Shown here piece by piece: positions 42,240-54,390 of a stretch of 64,000 nucleotides of DNA (its first letter is position 1; every line of letters begins with the position of its first letter). This stretch comes from Erinaceus europaeus (Eukaryota; Chordata; Mammalia; Eulipotyphla; Erinaceidae). The notes under the pieces are model-generated. The model ran no database searches. It was given only the letters and a program-made list of their open reading frames with translations, and had not been told where the DNA came from. The stretch lies in NCBI RefSeq assembly GCF_950295315.1, contig NC_080175.1:62848487-62912486 (forward strand). Direction: 5' to 3'. A program made the position numbers and the translations under genes.

Positions 42240-43963
42240 GGTATACATGTTTATAATATCTATGGGACTCCACTGCCTTTTTGATTGATTTAATGATTTT
42301 AATGATACATGAGCAGAACTTCTTATACATTCTATTAGCATCTATCATTTATAAATTTATAAAGTGCCTATTATTCAAGGGACTAATTTAATTAATGTAT
42401 AGGCCATTCCATTTCAATCACACCCATGTCTCAACCAATTAATATTATTATAACATCAATACATTTAACACTATTAACACAATCCATTATCTTTGAGGAA
42501 TTTCCTATGAATACATCTGATTTATTTCCCTTACTAGAGAACTAAACTCAATAGGCATTGGCATAGAATAAGATAGAGCATTTCCAAAAATTTATAAAAT
42601 GGTAGTAGTAATCTATATTGCCCGATTTAAAATGAGAAAATTGGATTACAGCAAATACAGGCAAATTATTTGTGATGTCAGAGAACCAACATATTGTTGT
42701 ACCACAGGAAATTTATCTTTAATTATGGCATTGCTCTTTTCCTTCCTTTCTTTTATGTCCCCTTCCTTTTATTTATTTTTTTTCTTTTTTCTTTTTGTAC
42801 TATAACATTCTTCTCAATCATTTTCTTGGTGAAAAAGGAAAGGACTTGATTTTCATATATAAACTGGACATGTTGTCAATGACCGAGACTATTGAGAGAG
42901 GGCTTTCTCTTTAAACTCAGAGTATGTCTTGGGCTCAAGCTGCTTTATTCACTTTGACTTTGCAGCATCTAAGTATCAACTTTCTTCCTTATAACTTTTG
43001 CACAATTCTCAGTGTGTTCACTCAAGATCAAGTATGATAGCTACTTGTTAATGGGGGAAAGTTTCCAGACTGATTTAGAGTTTATCTATCAGAACCCAGC
43101 CAGTTGAGGTGGTAGAGCGTTAGACTACACCTACAAATCTTCGTGAGAAAATAGGAAATACAAAAATATCTGACATGCTAAAATTTAATACTAGAAAATC
43201 TTAGAAAGTCATATTGTTTATCCACAATTCATGGACAACATAGTGAATACATAAGCTGTGACCTCTCTGACAGTTTGCCTTAAACTATTATTCAAGTGAA
43301 GAGATATACATGGCATTCTGGTTTCTCCTAAAATAAGAGAAGGAACTTTGTTACTGATACTATCTATCTCCTCTCATCATTATGCATTTGTAAAAATGTA
43401 CATTCTAGCTGTCAGCTATCTCAAACTAATTTTATTTGTCACTTCCTACAGAGCATCGATTTCCAGATAAGATAGAAAATTCTCTAGAATGCTAACAGAC
43501 AGTGCTTTCTTCAGTTTCTAGACTTTAGAAACCATTTGTTTTCAAACTTAAAATTCAGAAAGAAAAGGAAGGAAATACTTGAAAAGTTGTCAATCTTCTT
43601 GTTACATTTAAAACCCTCTTTACTCACTATTTCTCACTTTTAGCTTCTGTATAGTAAGGAAAAATATAAATAAAATCAAGGTTCCAGATCACTGAATCCT
43701 TCCAATGTATCAGAATGGTGAGAGAAACCTAATCATGTTCCATGATCTACTTTTTCTGCATTTTACTGGAAATCATATTCTGTTACAGAATCTCTGTAGA
43801 CTCAGACTTAGGAAAGGAAATTTAGTTAAAGGCATAAGAAATTTGTTATGAGTATATATATTCAGATATCCATCAGTTGACTATAATTTATACCAAAAAT
43901 ATAAATTGTTTTATACAATATTGACAATATGTAACATGGATATTTATTGAAACCTTATGATGT

Positions 43964-44255
43964 GATGGGAGTTGAGCAGTAGCGCAGTGGGTTAAGCGCA
44001 CGTGGTGCAAAGCACAAGGACCGGCATAAAGATCCAGGCTCGAGCCCCCAGCTCCCCACCTGCAGGGGAGTTGCTTCACAGGTGGTGAAGCAGGTCTGCG
44101 GGTGTCTGTCTCTCTTTTCTCCTCCTCTTTCTCTTCCCCTCCTCTCTCCATTTCTCTCTGTCCTATCCAACAACAAAGACATCACTAACAACAACAACAA
44201 TAATAAAAACAAGGGCAAAAACAGGGAAAATAAATATTAAAAAATTAAAAAAAAA
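43964..44255 (+). mobile_element. ERI-A SINE, near full length, young
   Basis: A box TAGCGCAGTGGG intact. The B-box region GGCTCGAGCCCC has one change from GGTTCGAGCC. Perfect 13-bp duplication AACCTTATGATGT (43951-43963 and 44256-44268). Confidence 0.95.
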
Positions 44256-44317
44256 AACCTTATGATGTCAAGGATGTAGCCCAGAGTAAATGTTTACTAT
44301 GTATGAAGCACTGAATT

Positions 44318-44524
44318 TTTAAAAAAATAATTATCTTTATTTATTTGATAGAGACAGCCAAACATCAAGAGGGAAGGAGAGAGGGGGGAAGAGATAGAGA
44401 GACAACTTCAGCACTGTTTCACCACTCACAAAACGTTCTTCCTGCAGGTGACTGGGGGTTCGAATCCAGGTCCTTGTGCATTGTAACATGTGCACGAACA
44501 ACCAGGTCCACCACCACCTGGCCC
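44318..44524 (-). mobile_element. ERI-B SINE, antisense
   Basis: Complete copy with B-box region GGGGTTCGAATCCAGG. Flanked by CACTGAATT at 44309-44317 and 44525-44533. Confidence 0.92.
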
Positions 44525-44730
44525 CACTGAATTGAAATCTTAGTGTGTATGCATGCAGAAATTATTATCTTAATTGTTATTTCCTACATAAAAAATATTC
44601 AGATATACACACATGTACTCAGTGCAGCCCTAACAAGTATTCATAATTGCATTTTAATATCACATCGGACAATTATCAAAGATTTTCTGATAATATTGTT
44701 GCTATTTCAAGTGGAAAATAAAATAACAGG

Positions 44731-44938
44731 GGGGCCAGGCAGTGGTGTACCTGATTAAATGCACTATAGTGCATAAGGTCTTGGGTTCAAACCCCTGGTC
44801 CCCACCTGCAGGAGGGAGACCTCACAAGTAGTGAAGCAGGACTACAGGTGTCTCCCTGTCTCTCTCCTTCTCTAGCTTCCTTCCTCTCTCAATTTCTCTC
44901 TGTCTCTATTCAATAATAAGTAAAATTAAAAAGAAAAT
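44731..44938 (+). mobile_element. ERI-B SINE, near full length
   Basis: Head GGGGCCAGGCAGTGGTGTACC, GGGTTCAAACCCCTGGTCC, CT body, ATTCAATAATAAG tail. Good example of the ERI-B consensus. Confidence 0.93.
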
Positions 44939-44944
44939 AAAATG

Positions 44945-45300
44945 CAATTACAAAAAAAGTGATTCTCTTAATTTTCCTCTCCAAAAATGATGGCCACAAA
45001 AATTAATGTTCCTGCTTTACTGTAATTATCCACACACCAGGAAAAAATTATAGTAATACCTAAGACTTTACTGTAGTTTAAAATCATTTTCTGAAGATTT
45101 TCATGGAATTGTTCATAGTCATTTTGCCATTAGTGCAGAAATGAGAAACCTATTTAGATGGAAATTTAAAAGTATCGGAACTACTACTTAACTACTTAAT
45201 TTTTTTCCCTAAATCATTGTTGAGCTTGATTCCTCTCCAAAGTGATATACTTGCCCAAGTTTCTTGATACTATTTGTTGAATAGAGTTTTCTTTCTCATA
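44945..45300. other. unique AT-rich sequence
   Basis: No feature recognised. Confidence 0.5.
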
Positions 45301-45304
45301 TTTA

Positions 45305-45375
45305 TTTTTTAATTTATTTATTGGATAGATACAGAGACACATTGAAAAAGAAGAGGGAGATTAATGGACACCAGG
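45305..45375 (-). mobile_element. ERI-B SINE 3' fragment, antisense
   Basis: TTTAATTTATTTATTGGATAG and GATACAGAGACACATTG only. Confidence 0.7.
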
Positions 45376-45436
45376 AAGCTATATAGTATATTGACTTTTG
45401 CTTGGAAAAAGATAGATCAATATATATGGAGCAAGA

Positions 45437-45604
45437 AATAACTAGGCCAAGCCTAATAAGCAAACATTTTCTTAATATGATATTGGAAATTTTTTTTTAA
45501 TTTACAAATTAATTTTTATTTCTAATATTCAAATTCTTTACATTCTCATTTTATTGATACGTTTTGACTTCTGAACCCTCATTTATTTTGATTCTCTGTC
45601 TTTA
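45437..45604. repeat. duplicated segment, copy 1
   Basis: Matches 46407-46618 in the same orientation at about 85-90% by eye: TTCTTAATATGATATT, TAATTTTTATTTCTAATATT, CATTCTCATTTTATTGATAC, ACTTCTGAACCCTCATTTAT. It lacks about 45 bases present in copy 2. An ERI-A SINE has inserted at its right edge. Confidence 0.85.
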
Positions 45605-45868
45605 AATATTTTAAAAAATATTTATTTATTTATACATTCCTTTTGTTGCCCTTGTTTTATTGTTGTAGTTATTATTTTTGTCATCATTGTTGGATAGACT
45701 AGGGAGAAATAGAGAGAGGAAGGGAAGACAGAGAGGGGGAGAGGAAGAAAGATACCTGCAGACCCGCTTTACCTGTTGTGAAGCGACTCCCCTGCAGGTG
45801 AGAGATCACGGCTCGAACCGGGATCCTCATGCTGGATCCACTTTGAGCTACCTATGCTTAACCTGCTG
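45605..45868 (-). mobile_element. ERI-A SINE, antisense
   Basis: ATATTTATTTATTTATACATTCC tail region, body, GGCTCGAACCGGGATCC (rc B box well kept). The head ends at CTTAACCTGCTGACC and a T run. Confidence 0.9.
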
Positions 45869-46405
45869 ACCTTTTTTTTTTTCCTCATGCATCTCAGTTC
45901 GTTGGTAGTATTTGAGGTTATTTTTTTATTTCTATCTTTGAGATATATCCAGTGGTCTAATTCTATGTTTTAAATGTTATCTTCATGGTCTGTGAAGCCT
46001 TTCCTGGATTTAAAGTGGCAATTATTGATTTACTCATTTTGTCAGATAGTTATTAAAATTATTAATCAAACATTCTTTACAATTGTATTTTTAGCACTTC
46101 AATATGACCTAATAATTTTCAATTCAATGATTCTCAAAGTGACCTCATTCTCTGTGCTTGTAGTTCACTCCACTGTCAGTTTTTCTTATTACTAATATTT
46201 ACTAAAATATGTTCAACCTAAAATTCTCAATTTATCTTTCTTTTCCACCCTAACAGTGTCAATGTTAATTTACTCCAGTCTTCCTCTAAACAATTTTATT
46301 AATTTAACATATTAGTTAAAATAGAATAATTATTTATATTATTAGAAAGATTTACTTTCCAAAAGTAAATAAAAAAATCAATTTGAATTAGTAACACAGA
46401 ATTAT
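45869..46405. other. unique AT-rich sequence between the duplicated copies
   Basis: No feature recognised. Confidence 0.5.
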
Positions 46406-46406
46406 G

Positions 46407-46618
46407 AATGACTAGGTCAAACCTAATACACAAAACATTTCTTAATATGATATTGCACACTTTTTTAATTTTACAAAATAAATTTTTATTTCTAATATTT
46501 AAATTCTGTAATCATTAATATATGATATAAGAACCAAACCCAGTGACCTTTGCATTCTCATTTTATTGATACCTCTTGACTTCTGAACCCTCATTTATTT
46601 TGATTCCCTATCTTCCTT
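46407..46618. repeat. duplicated segment, copy 2
   Basis: Partner of 45437-45604, about 970 bases downstream. Contains an extra block at about 46508-46551 (AATCATTAATATATG... CCAGTGACC) missing from copy 1. Confidence 0.85.
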
Positions 46619-46879
46619 TTGGGTTATTAATTTATACTAACAATTTATAAACCTTGAACTCAAAATTTACACTTGAATTACCCATTGATACATATCCCAA
46701 AATTTCATTGGGTATATTGAATACCTTGGATCTTGAACACTTTACTTAGAAACTCTTGCAGAACCCACTAAGATAACAAGGTGTGAATGAGTTAAACAAA
46801 AATCTGTCTATTTAGAGACAATGTGTTTGAACTTCTGAAACTAGCTCTTAAGTAATTCTTCCTGAGGTCCTATTATATT

Positions 46880-47153
46880 ATTGTTGTTGTTTTTATATTT
46901 TATTTATTTATTTATTCACTTTTGTTGCCCTTGTTGTTTTATTGTTGTTGTCATTGTTAGATAGGACAGAGAGAAATGGAGAGAGGAGGGGAAGGCAGAG
47001 AGGGGGAAAGATAGACACTTGCAGACTTGCTTCACAACCTGTGAAGAGACTCCCCTGCAGGTGGGGAACCAGGAATTCAATCCTGGATCCTTATGCTGAT
47101 CCTTGCACTTTGCACCACCTGCGCTTAACCCGCTGAGCTATCACCCAACCCCC
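46880..47153 (-). mobile_element. ERI-A SINE, antisense
   Basis: Complete, with rc head CTTAACCCGCTGAGCTATC. Flanked by CCTATTATATT at 46869-46879 and 47154-47164. Confidence 0.94.
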
Positions 47154-47164
47154 CCTATTATATT

Positions 47165-48250
47165 GTTTTAAAATGGCACTGGAGAGTGAATAAATGGGAA
47201 CAGGATGATTTTACAAAGTATAAGTATTTATGAAACCTTATAACTGCCAAAGAACATATTTTAAAGCAGCTAAAATAGCTTGATTAATGAATAATTTAAA
47301 ACCTCATTGTAGCTAACTATTGAATAGTGAAAGACCTATTCCTTTGGGTTTCTGATAAGGAAAGGTCCAATTTTAAATAATATACATATAATTAAAAATT
47401 TACATGTTCATTCTACACTCATTTTTTTATGAAATGCTTACATTTTTCTACTTTGGATTTTTTAATGCATTTTTCATGCAGAATGAATTTGATGATTAAT
47501 GTCAGAAATTAAAATAAAAATAAAATAAAAGAGAGAGTATCTAGCAATAACTCATGCATTCCTGTAGCAAAATTGCTTGAATACTTGAATTGTATATATT
47601 ATTTATCTCTGCCCTATAAATTTGTGTTTGTGACTTTGTTAAGTGACCTTATGTGTTTAGAATTTGCTTTCCTGTTTCTAGATCTAGAGCCAATTTGCCA
47701 TTCAATGCCAAACTCAGAATTCTCCAACATTGTAAAATTGTGTCTGATTGCGCTATTCATTATGAACTGATGTGTTGTCTTTATCTGTTATCTATATGTT
47801 ATTAATTATCAACCGTAATGTACATTGCAATGGGTTACACACACTGAATGAAAACTCACATATTTGCTAATACACCCCTCCTCACAGAATAAGATGTTAA
47901 CTTTCTGAGATCAGAGGTCATAAAGTAGTCTTATATTTCCAGGGAAACAGCAAAATGACTTGAACATAACAATTACAGAAAACTGTTGGGAACTGAATCC
48001 AGTGTTCCAATGTATGAATTTATTGTTCAGAGAAAACTGGCTGGAAGTTCAAAACTTTCATGGTCAGAACTCAGTTTAATTGCAACCAAACTTTGATGTT
48101 AGTCCATTCAGCTATCTTTTCATTTGTTTAAAATAATAGTCAAGAAAAAAACAAAACTGTTGTATTTAAGTATATTTTCTACTTCATAAAGCTGTATGTT
48201 TATTTAAATTTTTATATATTGTGATGGTTATGTTAATTGCAAGAATAGAA
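47165..48250. other. unique AT-rich sequence
   Basis: About 1.1 kb with no recognised repeat or exon. Confidence 0.5.
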
Positions 48251-48253
48251 CAT

Positions 48254-48465
48254 AGGCCAGCAATACACCTCACCTGGTTAGTGCACCCACTTGTTATGCA
48301 TAAGTCCCAGGTTCAAGCCATCTTCTATCACACTGGAGGAAGCTTCAAGGCAGTGATATCTTCCCCTCTGTCCCTCTGTCTCTATATTTCTACCTGAAAA
48401 AAAATTTACCTGGAGTGGTAAAACCCTGTGATGCACCCTCCCCCCAAAATAAGAAAGAAAAATAA
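48254..48465 (+). mobile_element. ERI-type SINE, diverged
   Basis: GGCCAGCAATACACCTCACC head, CCCAGGTTCAAGCC B-box region, GGAGGAAGCTTCAAGGC, a CT body, an A run, and a remnant of the 3' module (CCTGGAGTGGTAAAACC). Confidence 0.75.
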
Positions 48466-48721
48466 CAGTAGAAATAAATGTATAAAAACATTCTTAAAGA
48501 AACCCTTGAAAAGAGTTCTGACACTGTTCTTGGAAATTAAATATATTACGAGACTTCCTTTGATAATCATTGATCTAATTGGGCGCCAAGTAAATAGAAA
48601 TCCCTTCACTTAATTGAAGTTTCTTTTGGCATTATTGCTTCCAAAACACATAGTGATCCTTGCCACAACAAACAATGATTAATTAATGGCTATTAACAAT
48701 TGTGTTAATGGCCAGGTTTAT

Positions 48722-48863
48722 ATTTTGTTTTGTTTTATTTTGTTTTTAATACTGGGGCACTGATCAGCTTGAGTTTATGGTGATGCAGGGGACTGAACCT
48801 GAGACTTTGAGCCTCAGGCAGGAGAGTCTCTTTGCATAAACATTATACTGTCTCCCCCACCCA
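48722..48863 (-). mobile_element. ERI-C SINE, antisense
   Basis: A (TTTTG)n start, GGCACTGATCAGCTTGAG, GGGGACTGAACCTGAGACTT, GAGAGTCTCTTTGCATAAAC, CTGTCTCCCCCACCC. Confidence 0.9.
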
Positions 48864-48864
48864 A

Positions 48865-49800
48865 TATCTAGGTTTTGTTCTTGATGGGACAATGGACTGT
48901 TTTACCTTCATTTGAGCGGGAGAATCAATTCCACTGGGCTACAGTTTCCCCCACACACACATTTCTGGAGATTGGAAACATGGCTATTTATTGCAGTTAA
49001 GGAACTAAGAATTTTAAAAAGGCAATTTGCCAAAGCCGGCTGATAAATGACCTCATTCTCCTTCAAGTTTATTGTCAACACTGTGATTTGCTGGCACTTC
49101 AAGATACATGATGTGGTTCACATCATTCTGCTTGAGTTTCAGGAGCATAGCTCTCAATAAATAAGAGTGCCTGAATGGCTGGTTTTATTTGTTTACTAAA
49201 GGCCATCTCTTTTATAATTCATTGAAGTAAGAATTAAGTTCTAAGCAGTTTCCAATAATTATAATTTAGAACATCAGCTTATTAGCTTTTTTCCCCTTGG
49301 TCAGGGTGTGTGGGCTTCATGTTTGCAGCCTGTGAAATGACACAGTGCTCCATGCTTAGAAAGTCTTGGGCTTGGTTGACTGTTCTGCTGTCTTAGAAAT
49401 GATTTATAAACAAAGGACCTTTGTAATTTCATTTCATCTCATTTTGCACAGCCTTTGGTTTCACAGTTTATAATGAAGAAGAGAGGTTTAGACTCTTAAT
49501 GGTGACAGATATAAACCAGTTTGTTAAAGTTTCTATAGCAGTTTACATATTATGATCTAGGAAATTATATTGCAAACTTTTAACTGTAGACAGCCACCTC
49601 CCTTTGTTTCCTTCCCCTAATAAAATGTTAGGTAGAAACTCAGGCTCTGAAACCATTAAGATTTAGTGAATGTTGTGCAAGTGTGGGCTGACAGAAACAA
49701 GCTCACTTTTTTCTGGGCATAAGGGTAGGGAGGTTGATTATGAAACAGTAAGGTAATAATAACAGCCCCAGAATAGAGATTAGGCATGGCTTGAAAGTCA
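48865..49800. other. unique block of moderate GC, candidate conserved non-coding DNA
   Basis: About 930 bases without repeats, containing several long non-AT-biased stretches (for example 49040-49140 and 49300-49460). I cannot test conservation from one sequence. Confidence 0.4.
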
Positions 49801-49805
49801 CAATG

Positions 49806-50070
49806 GAGGTGGGTGGGCTGTAGTCCATCTGACAGAGCACATACTTTATCATGCACCAGGATCCAAGTTCAAACCCTCAGCCTCTACCTCCAAGAGGGAA
49901 GCTTCACAATCAGTGGATCATGGCTGCCCATGTGTCTTTCCTCTCTGTTTCTCTTCCCCCCATTCTCTATTGCTGCCTCTTAAAAAGAAACAAAATAAAT
50001 GGTTGCTGGGAGTGGTGGTGTTAATGTAGTCACCATGCTCCAGTAAAATCCTAGTGGGGAAAAAATATTA
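49806..50070 (+). mobile_element. ERI-B SINE with 3' module
   Basis: GGGCTGTAGTCCATCTGACAG head, CAAGTTCAAACCCTCAGCC, CT body, A-rich linker, then TTGCTGGGAGTGGTGG... CCAGTAAAATCCTAGTGGGG (3' module variant). Confidence 0.8.
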
Positions 50071-50084
50071 CAAATATAGTCTTC

Positions 50085-50189
50085 AGGCTGGCACAAATGG
50101 TTTGAAGGTAGCTAACATCATACAGAAGGAAGCTTCAGCATTCAAGTTTCCTTGTATTCCCCACCCCCCCATCTCTTCCCTCTCTCAGT
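50085..50189 (+). mobile_element. ERI SINE fragment
   Basis: AGGCTGGCACAAATGG head-like start, AGGAAGCTTCAGCATTC, TCTCTTCCCTCTCTC. It directly precedes an antisense SINE that probably cut it. Confidence 0.55.
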
Positions 50190-50461
50190 CTTTTGCCTCC
50201 AAGGTTATTACTGGTGCTTGATGCTGGCACTATGAATTCACTGTTTCTGGTGGGAATTTCCCCCCCATTTTATTGAATGGGACAGAAAGAAATTGAGAGA
50301 GGAGAAGGAGATAGAGAGGGAGAGAGAGAGAGGGACAATGCAGACTTGTGAATCTTCCCTGCAGGTGGGGAGCAGGGGCTTGAGCCTGGATCCTTGCACT
50401 CGCCCTTGCATTCAATATTATGTGTGCTTAGCTTAACTGAGTGTATCACCACCCAGCTCCC

Positions 50462-50463
<2 letters not shown>
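50190..50463 (-). mobile_element. ERI SINE with 3' module, antisense
   Basis: rc 3' module (GCCTCCAAGGTTATTACTGG, GGCACTATGAATTCACTG), body, GGGGCTTGAGCCTGGATCC, rc head CACCACCCAGCTCC. A CA array begins at its 5' end. Confidence 0.88.

Positions 50464-50465
<2 letters not shown>

Positions 50466-50524
<59 letters not shown>
50466..50524. repeat. (CA)29 microsatellite
   Basis: Uninterrupted CA array of about 59 bases ending in ATATATTT. Likely polymorphic. Confidence 0.97.
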
Positions 50525-50530
<6 letters not shown>

Positions 50531-52203
50531 TTAAGTTAACCCAGACCAGTGAAGTCCCATAGATAAAGAAAGGTGTACTGTTCTTGCAAACTGTATATGA
50601 AAGATAAATGTGATACAATAGACTTTCCAGTGGTTTGCAACCAGAATTTTAAATCTCAGATAACCTTTATCTTCCCATTTGAATGTAGCATATTTGGATT
50701 ATAAAGTACATAATTATGTAACACACAGGCTCTACGATATTGTTATGGCAGTTTAAAATTTACTAAGGTGATATGACACACTATTTAGTATCAGCTTTTG
50801 GGCTGTTGCTATGTTCTCATAGATGGTTGTGTAAAATTGTTTGATTAAAGCTGGCTTTATAATGCAGACCTGCTTCACTATATTTGAGTTAGAAATGACT
50901 CAGCTGCAGTACCATTATCAAGAGCCCAATGAACTATTCCATCATGAATGGTCTTAGGATAATTGGTAAACATTGCTTCACATCTAAATTGAGCTTTAGA
51001 CCCACTATCCCATTATATAAGTGCAAAGCGTGAATTTCATGTGCTGAAACCATGTCAAGCACTATTAAACTGACAAGGGTATAGAAAAGGGACAATGTAA
51101 GTCTTTTGGAAACTCATTATTGCTTCAAGTCAGGAAGCTAGAGGTGTGTAGTTTCAAGAGAGAGATGGAGAAATGTTTGAGATTGGTTGTGATTCTAAAT
51201 AAATGCATATTAGTTTTAGAAAAAAAAAACACCCCACAGTGGTTCTTTTGCAATATGCTTATCATCTTGACTATCAAAGTCATATTTCAATATTGTCTGT
51301 GTTCATTAAATTTGAACTTGAATATAAATGTTTGAATATGCATTTTTGTGTGAAAAAAATAACTTCAAAGAATCTAAATTGAATTAAAAGACACACTTAC
51401 CAGCTAATGATTTACTGACTAGATATGTGACTTTTTGATGAACTTTCAAATCGTTTCCTTAGGAGAATCACTGTCCTTTTAAAGTGCTGGTCTGTCTTTA
51501 AATTTATACATGAGCCTATTGGCTTGGCTATTTTAGTGATAGAAATGGTATGTATTACGCTAGTATCCCTAAAAACTCAACTTCAGTAACTTTGAAGGCC
51601 TTGACATTAGTGAGCAATACAGTTCAACAATATAACTCCTAATATGCCTGATAGAATCATTTAGAAAAAAAATGCAATTTTATAATCAATGGAATAATTA
51701 CGGGTTATCAACCTGACTTGAGAATGACTGAGTCTTATTTGATCATTTGGTAGTTTGGAATGTAATCATCCTAGTATAATGTCAACAGTGTTGTTCAACA
51801 TTTATTTCTTTTTCTTTTAAGTAAACACTAGAAATGTTATGATTAGTTAGAATCAATAGCAGAAATAGTATGAATCAATAGCAGAAACTTGGTTTTTGAA
51901 AAGTAAATAAGAGAGTAGTCTCTACACACATTCAAAACAGAATGAAGGCCACAAACAAGCAAGCAAATATTGATAGGATGACAATTTGGTATAGAAACAA
52001 TACCAATTCAAGTAGGGCCAACCAGGGCTATCATCAAGACTCTACTATAGCAAACAGCTACGAGAGAATTACTGTGTATTGCTGAACCTCCTCATTGTAG
52101 TCATCTGTAATAGGAGGATGTTGAGCATACCCATAGAACACAGCATATTGACTAAAGTGCATCATACAGATAATGAATCGGAGAGACTAGTACATTGCAA
52201 TTG
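50525..52203. other. repeat-free unique block
   Basis: About 1.7 kb of AT-rich sequence with no recognised repeat or exon. AATCAATAGCAGAAA occurs twice near 51852-51886. Confidence 0.5.
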
Positions 52204-52204
52204 T

Positions 52205-52750
52205 GCTTGATCTTTTATTATTATTTTATTGGGCGGTTAAATGGTTTAAAGTACAGTTGGTGACACCTGGGTGAAATTTCACATCTCATCATGATAGCTG
52301 TCAGCACAACACTCATTCCCAACTTAGGTCCTTTTTTACCATCAAGCATCAGAACTCCAAAGCCTGACCCCAGGCATCTACCAGCCTTCCTTCCTCCAAA
52401 GTCCTTTGCTTTGATGCAAATACAACAAACCCAGTCCAACTTTTACTTTCTATTTCTTTATTATTGTTTATTTAATTTAATTTTACTAGGTTATACATGT
52501 GTGACTGGGATTGTCTCATTTTGGCTTATCTCACTTAATATGATTCCTTCAAGCTCCAACCAAGATGAGACGAAGTAGGTGAATTCATCATTCTTAGTAG
52601 CTGAGTAATATTTATTGTGCATATAGAGCACAGCTTTCTTTCTTAGTCACTCATTTGTTGTTGGACACCTAGGTTGCTTCAATGTTTGGGCTAATACATA
52701 TTGTTATTGAAATTGGTTACTATTGCTGGAATTTCAAGGAAAAGCATTCT
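52205..52750 (-). mobile_element. L1 ORF2 3' end and 3' UTR, antisense
   Basis: TTTTATTATTATTTTATTGG start (A tail on the minus strand), CTTTGCTTTGATGCAAATAC, TTATCTCACTTAATATGATT, CACTCATTTGTTGTTGGAC, ACCTAGGTTGCTTCAATG: rc of the L1 ORF2 end. Confidence 0.88.
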
Positions 52751-52754
52751 CTGT

Positions 52755-53374
52755 ATGTCCAAAATAAGAAGTGCCCATCAAGTACATTATTATAAAAATC
52801 CACTTGAGAAAAACCATTGACTCTTTTTTTGGTCAAATTCAGGTTGAAACACTTAGGTTTCATTTCTTTTATAAAATTCATTTTAGTATAATGAGTAATA
52901 GCAGTGATTGTCGTCCTAGTATGTCTCTGACTTTTTTCTAAATTTCAAATAAAAAAAAAAGAACTTTGTATGATTAGCTGTTGGAAGTCTTGGGATTTAA
53001 TCCCATATGATTATGAGATTATGGACTAGAGTATCTATAGGGGCAGAGACAATAATACCTGTACTCAGAGGATAGATTTAACTTTTGATCTCTCCCTTAA
53101 TGTAATTCTTGAATACATGACAGACCCACGATCCAGCATTTTTAAGCCCACAATCATAATCCACATAATCAAGTCAAAATGGAATGCTTTGAGAATTGTA
53201 TTCAATCAGATCTCTTATTTTTTCTACATTTCACAGAGAAAGCTAACGTACACTGTTTTCTGCTAAACAGAAATGGAATTCTGAAATAATACCTTTAAGG
53301 AAGCATCAAATGTTTCTTCATTACGGGCATAGAGAAAACTCAAGCAAATTTCTTTTCTTTTCTTTTTAATTTTT
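52755..53374. other. unique sequence
   Basis: No feature recognised. Confidence 0.5.
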
Positions 53375-53376
53375 GT

Positions 53377-53650
53377 AGCCGGTTAAGCGCAGGTGGTGCA
53401 GAGCGCAAGGACCTGTGTGAGGATCCTGGTTTGAGACCCTGGCTCCCAACCTGCAGGAGAGTTACTTCACAGACAGTGAAGCAGGTCTGCAGGTGTCTAA
53501 CTTTCTTCCCCTCTCTCTGTCATCTCCTCCTCTCTCATTTCTCTCTGTCCTACCCAACAAGGACGACATCAACAACAACAACAATAACTACAATAATAAT
53601 AAAAACCAACAAAGGCAATAAAAAGGAAATGAATATTAAAAAAAAAAAAA
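53377..53650 (+). mobile_element. ERI-A SINE, 5' truncated
   Basis: Begins in the head at CCGGTTAAGCGCAGGTGG. Body complete; tail AAAAGGAAATGAATATT plus an A run that abuts the end of a LINE-3E copy. Confidence 0.92.
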
Positions 53651-54058
53651 GAAAACACTGACAAAAAACATAGGATTAAGGATAAGAGGGGTACAACTCC
53701 ATACAATTCCCACCACTAGAACGCCATATCCCATCCCCTCCCCTCCCCTGATAGCTTTCCTATTCTTTATCCCTCTGGGAGTATGGACCTAGGATCATTG
53801 TGGAATGCAGAAAGTGGAAAGTCTGGCTTCTGTAATTGCTTCCCCGCTGAACATGGGCATTGACAGGTCGATCCATACTCTCTCTTTCCCTAGTGGGGTA
53901 GAGCTCTGGGGAAGCGGGGCTCCAGGACACATTGGTGTGGTCATCTGCCCAGGGAAGTCCGGTTGGCATCAGGTTAGCATCTGGAACGTGGTGGCTGAAA
54001 AAAGAGTTAACAGATAAAGCCAAACACGTTGTTGACTAATCATGAACCTAAAGGCTGG
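53651..54058 (-). mobile_element. LINE-3E 3' end, antisense
   Basis: GAAAACACTGACAAAAAAC, GGATAAGAGGGGTACAACTC, TCGATCCATACTCTCTC, GGGGAAGCGGGGCTCC. 5' truncated at CCTAAAGGCTGGAT. Confidence 0.92.
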
Positions 54059-54059
54059 A

Positions 54060-54377
54060 TTTTTTTTTTTGAGTGAAAACCATGAATAGGAAATGTACTT
54101 GGAAATAACTAACATTTGTTATGATTTTCGTTTTTCTTTTTTTTGCATTGTGTTATTTATATAACACTTTATTTCATTTAATATTTAATGTAAATTTATG
54201 AGTACTATGTTATTCTTCAGAGAAAAAAACATTTGAAGTAAAAGAAAGTTAATTTATGGCATTGAACATATCTTCTTATTAAGATTTCAGTATAGTATTA
54301 AAAATGTCTACATAGGTCTCTATAATTATATTAGTCTAAAGAATGTTGCTTCCTTCCAGGAAATTCAAATTTTATTG
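54060..54377. other. unique AT-rich sequence
   Basis: No feature recognised apart from a T run at 54060-54070. Confidence 0.5.
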
Positions 54378-54390
54378 CTCTCTCAAATTT

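Larger units (their letters stand above)
40935..43950. other. repeat-poor AT-rich unique block
   Basis: About 3 kb with no SINE, LINE or LTR that I can recognise. It holds two short tandem duplications (listed separately) and a possible tRNA-like remnant at 43090-43145. No exon recognised. Confidence 0.5.
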
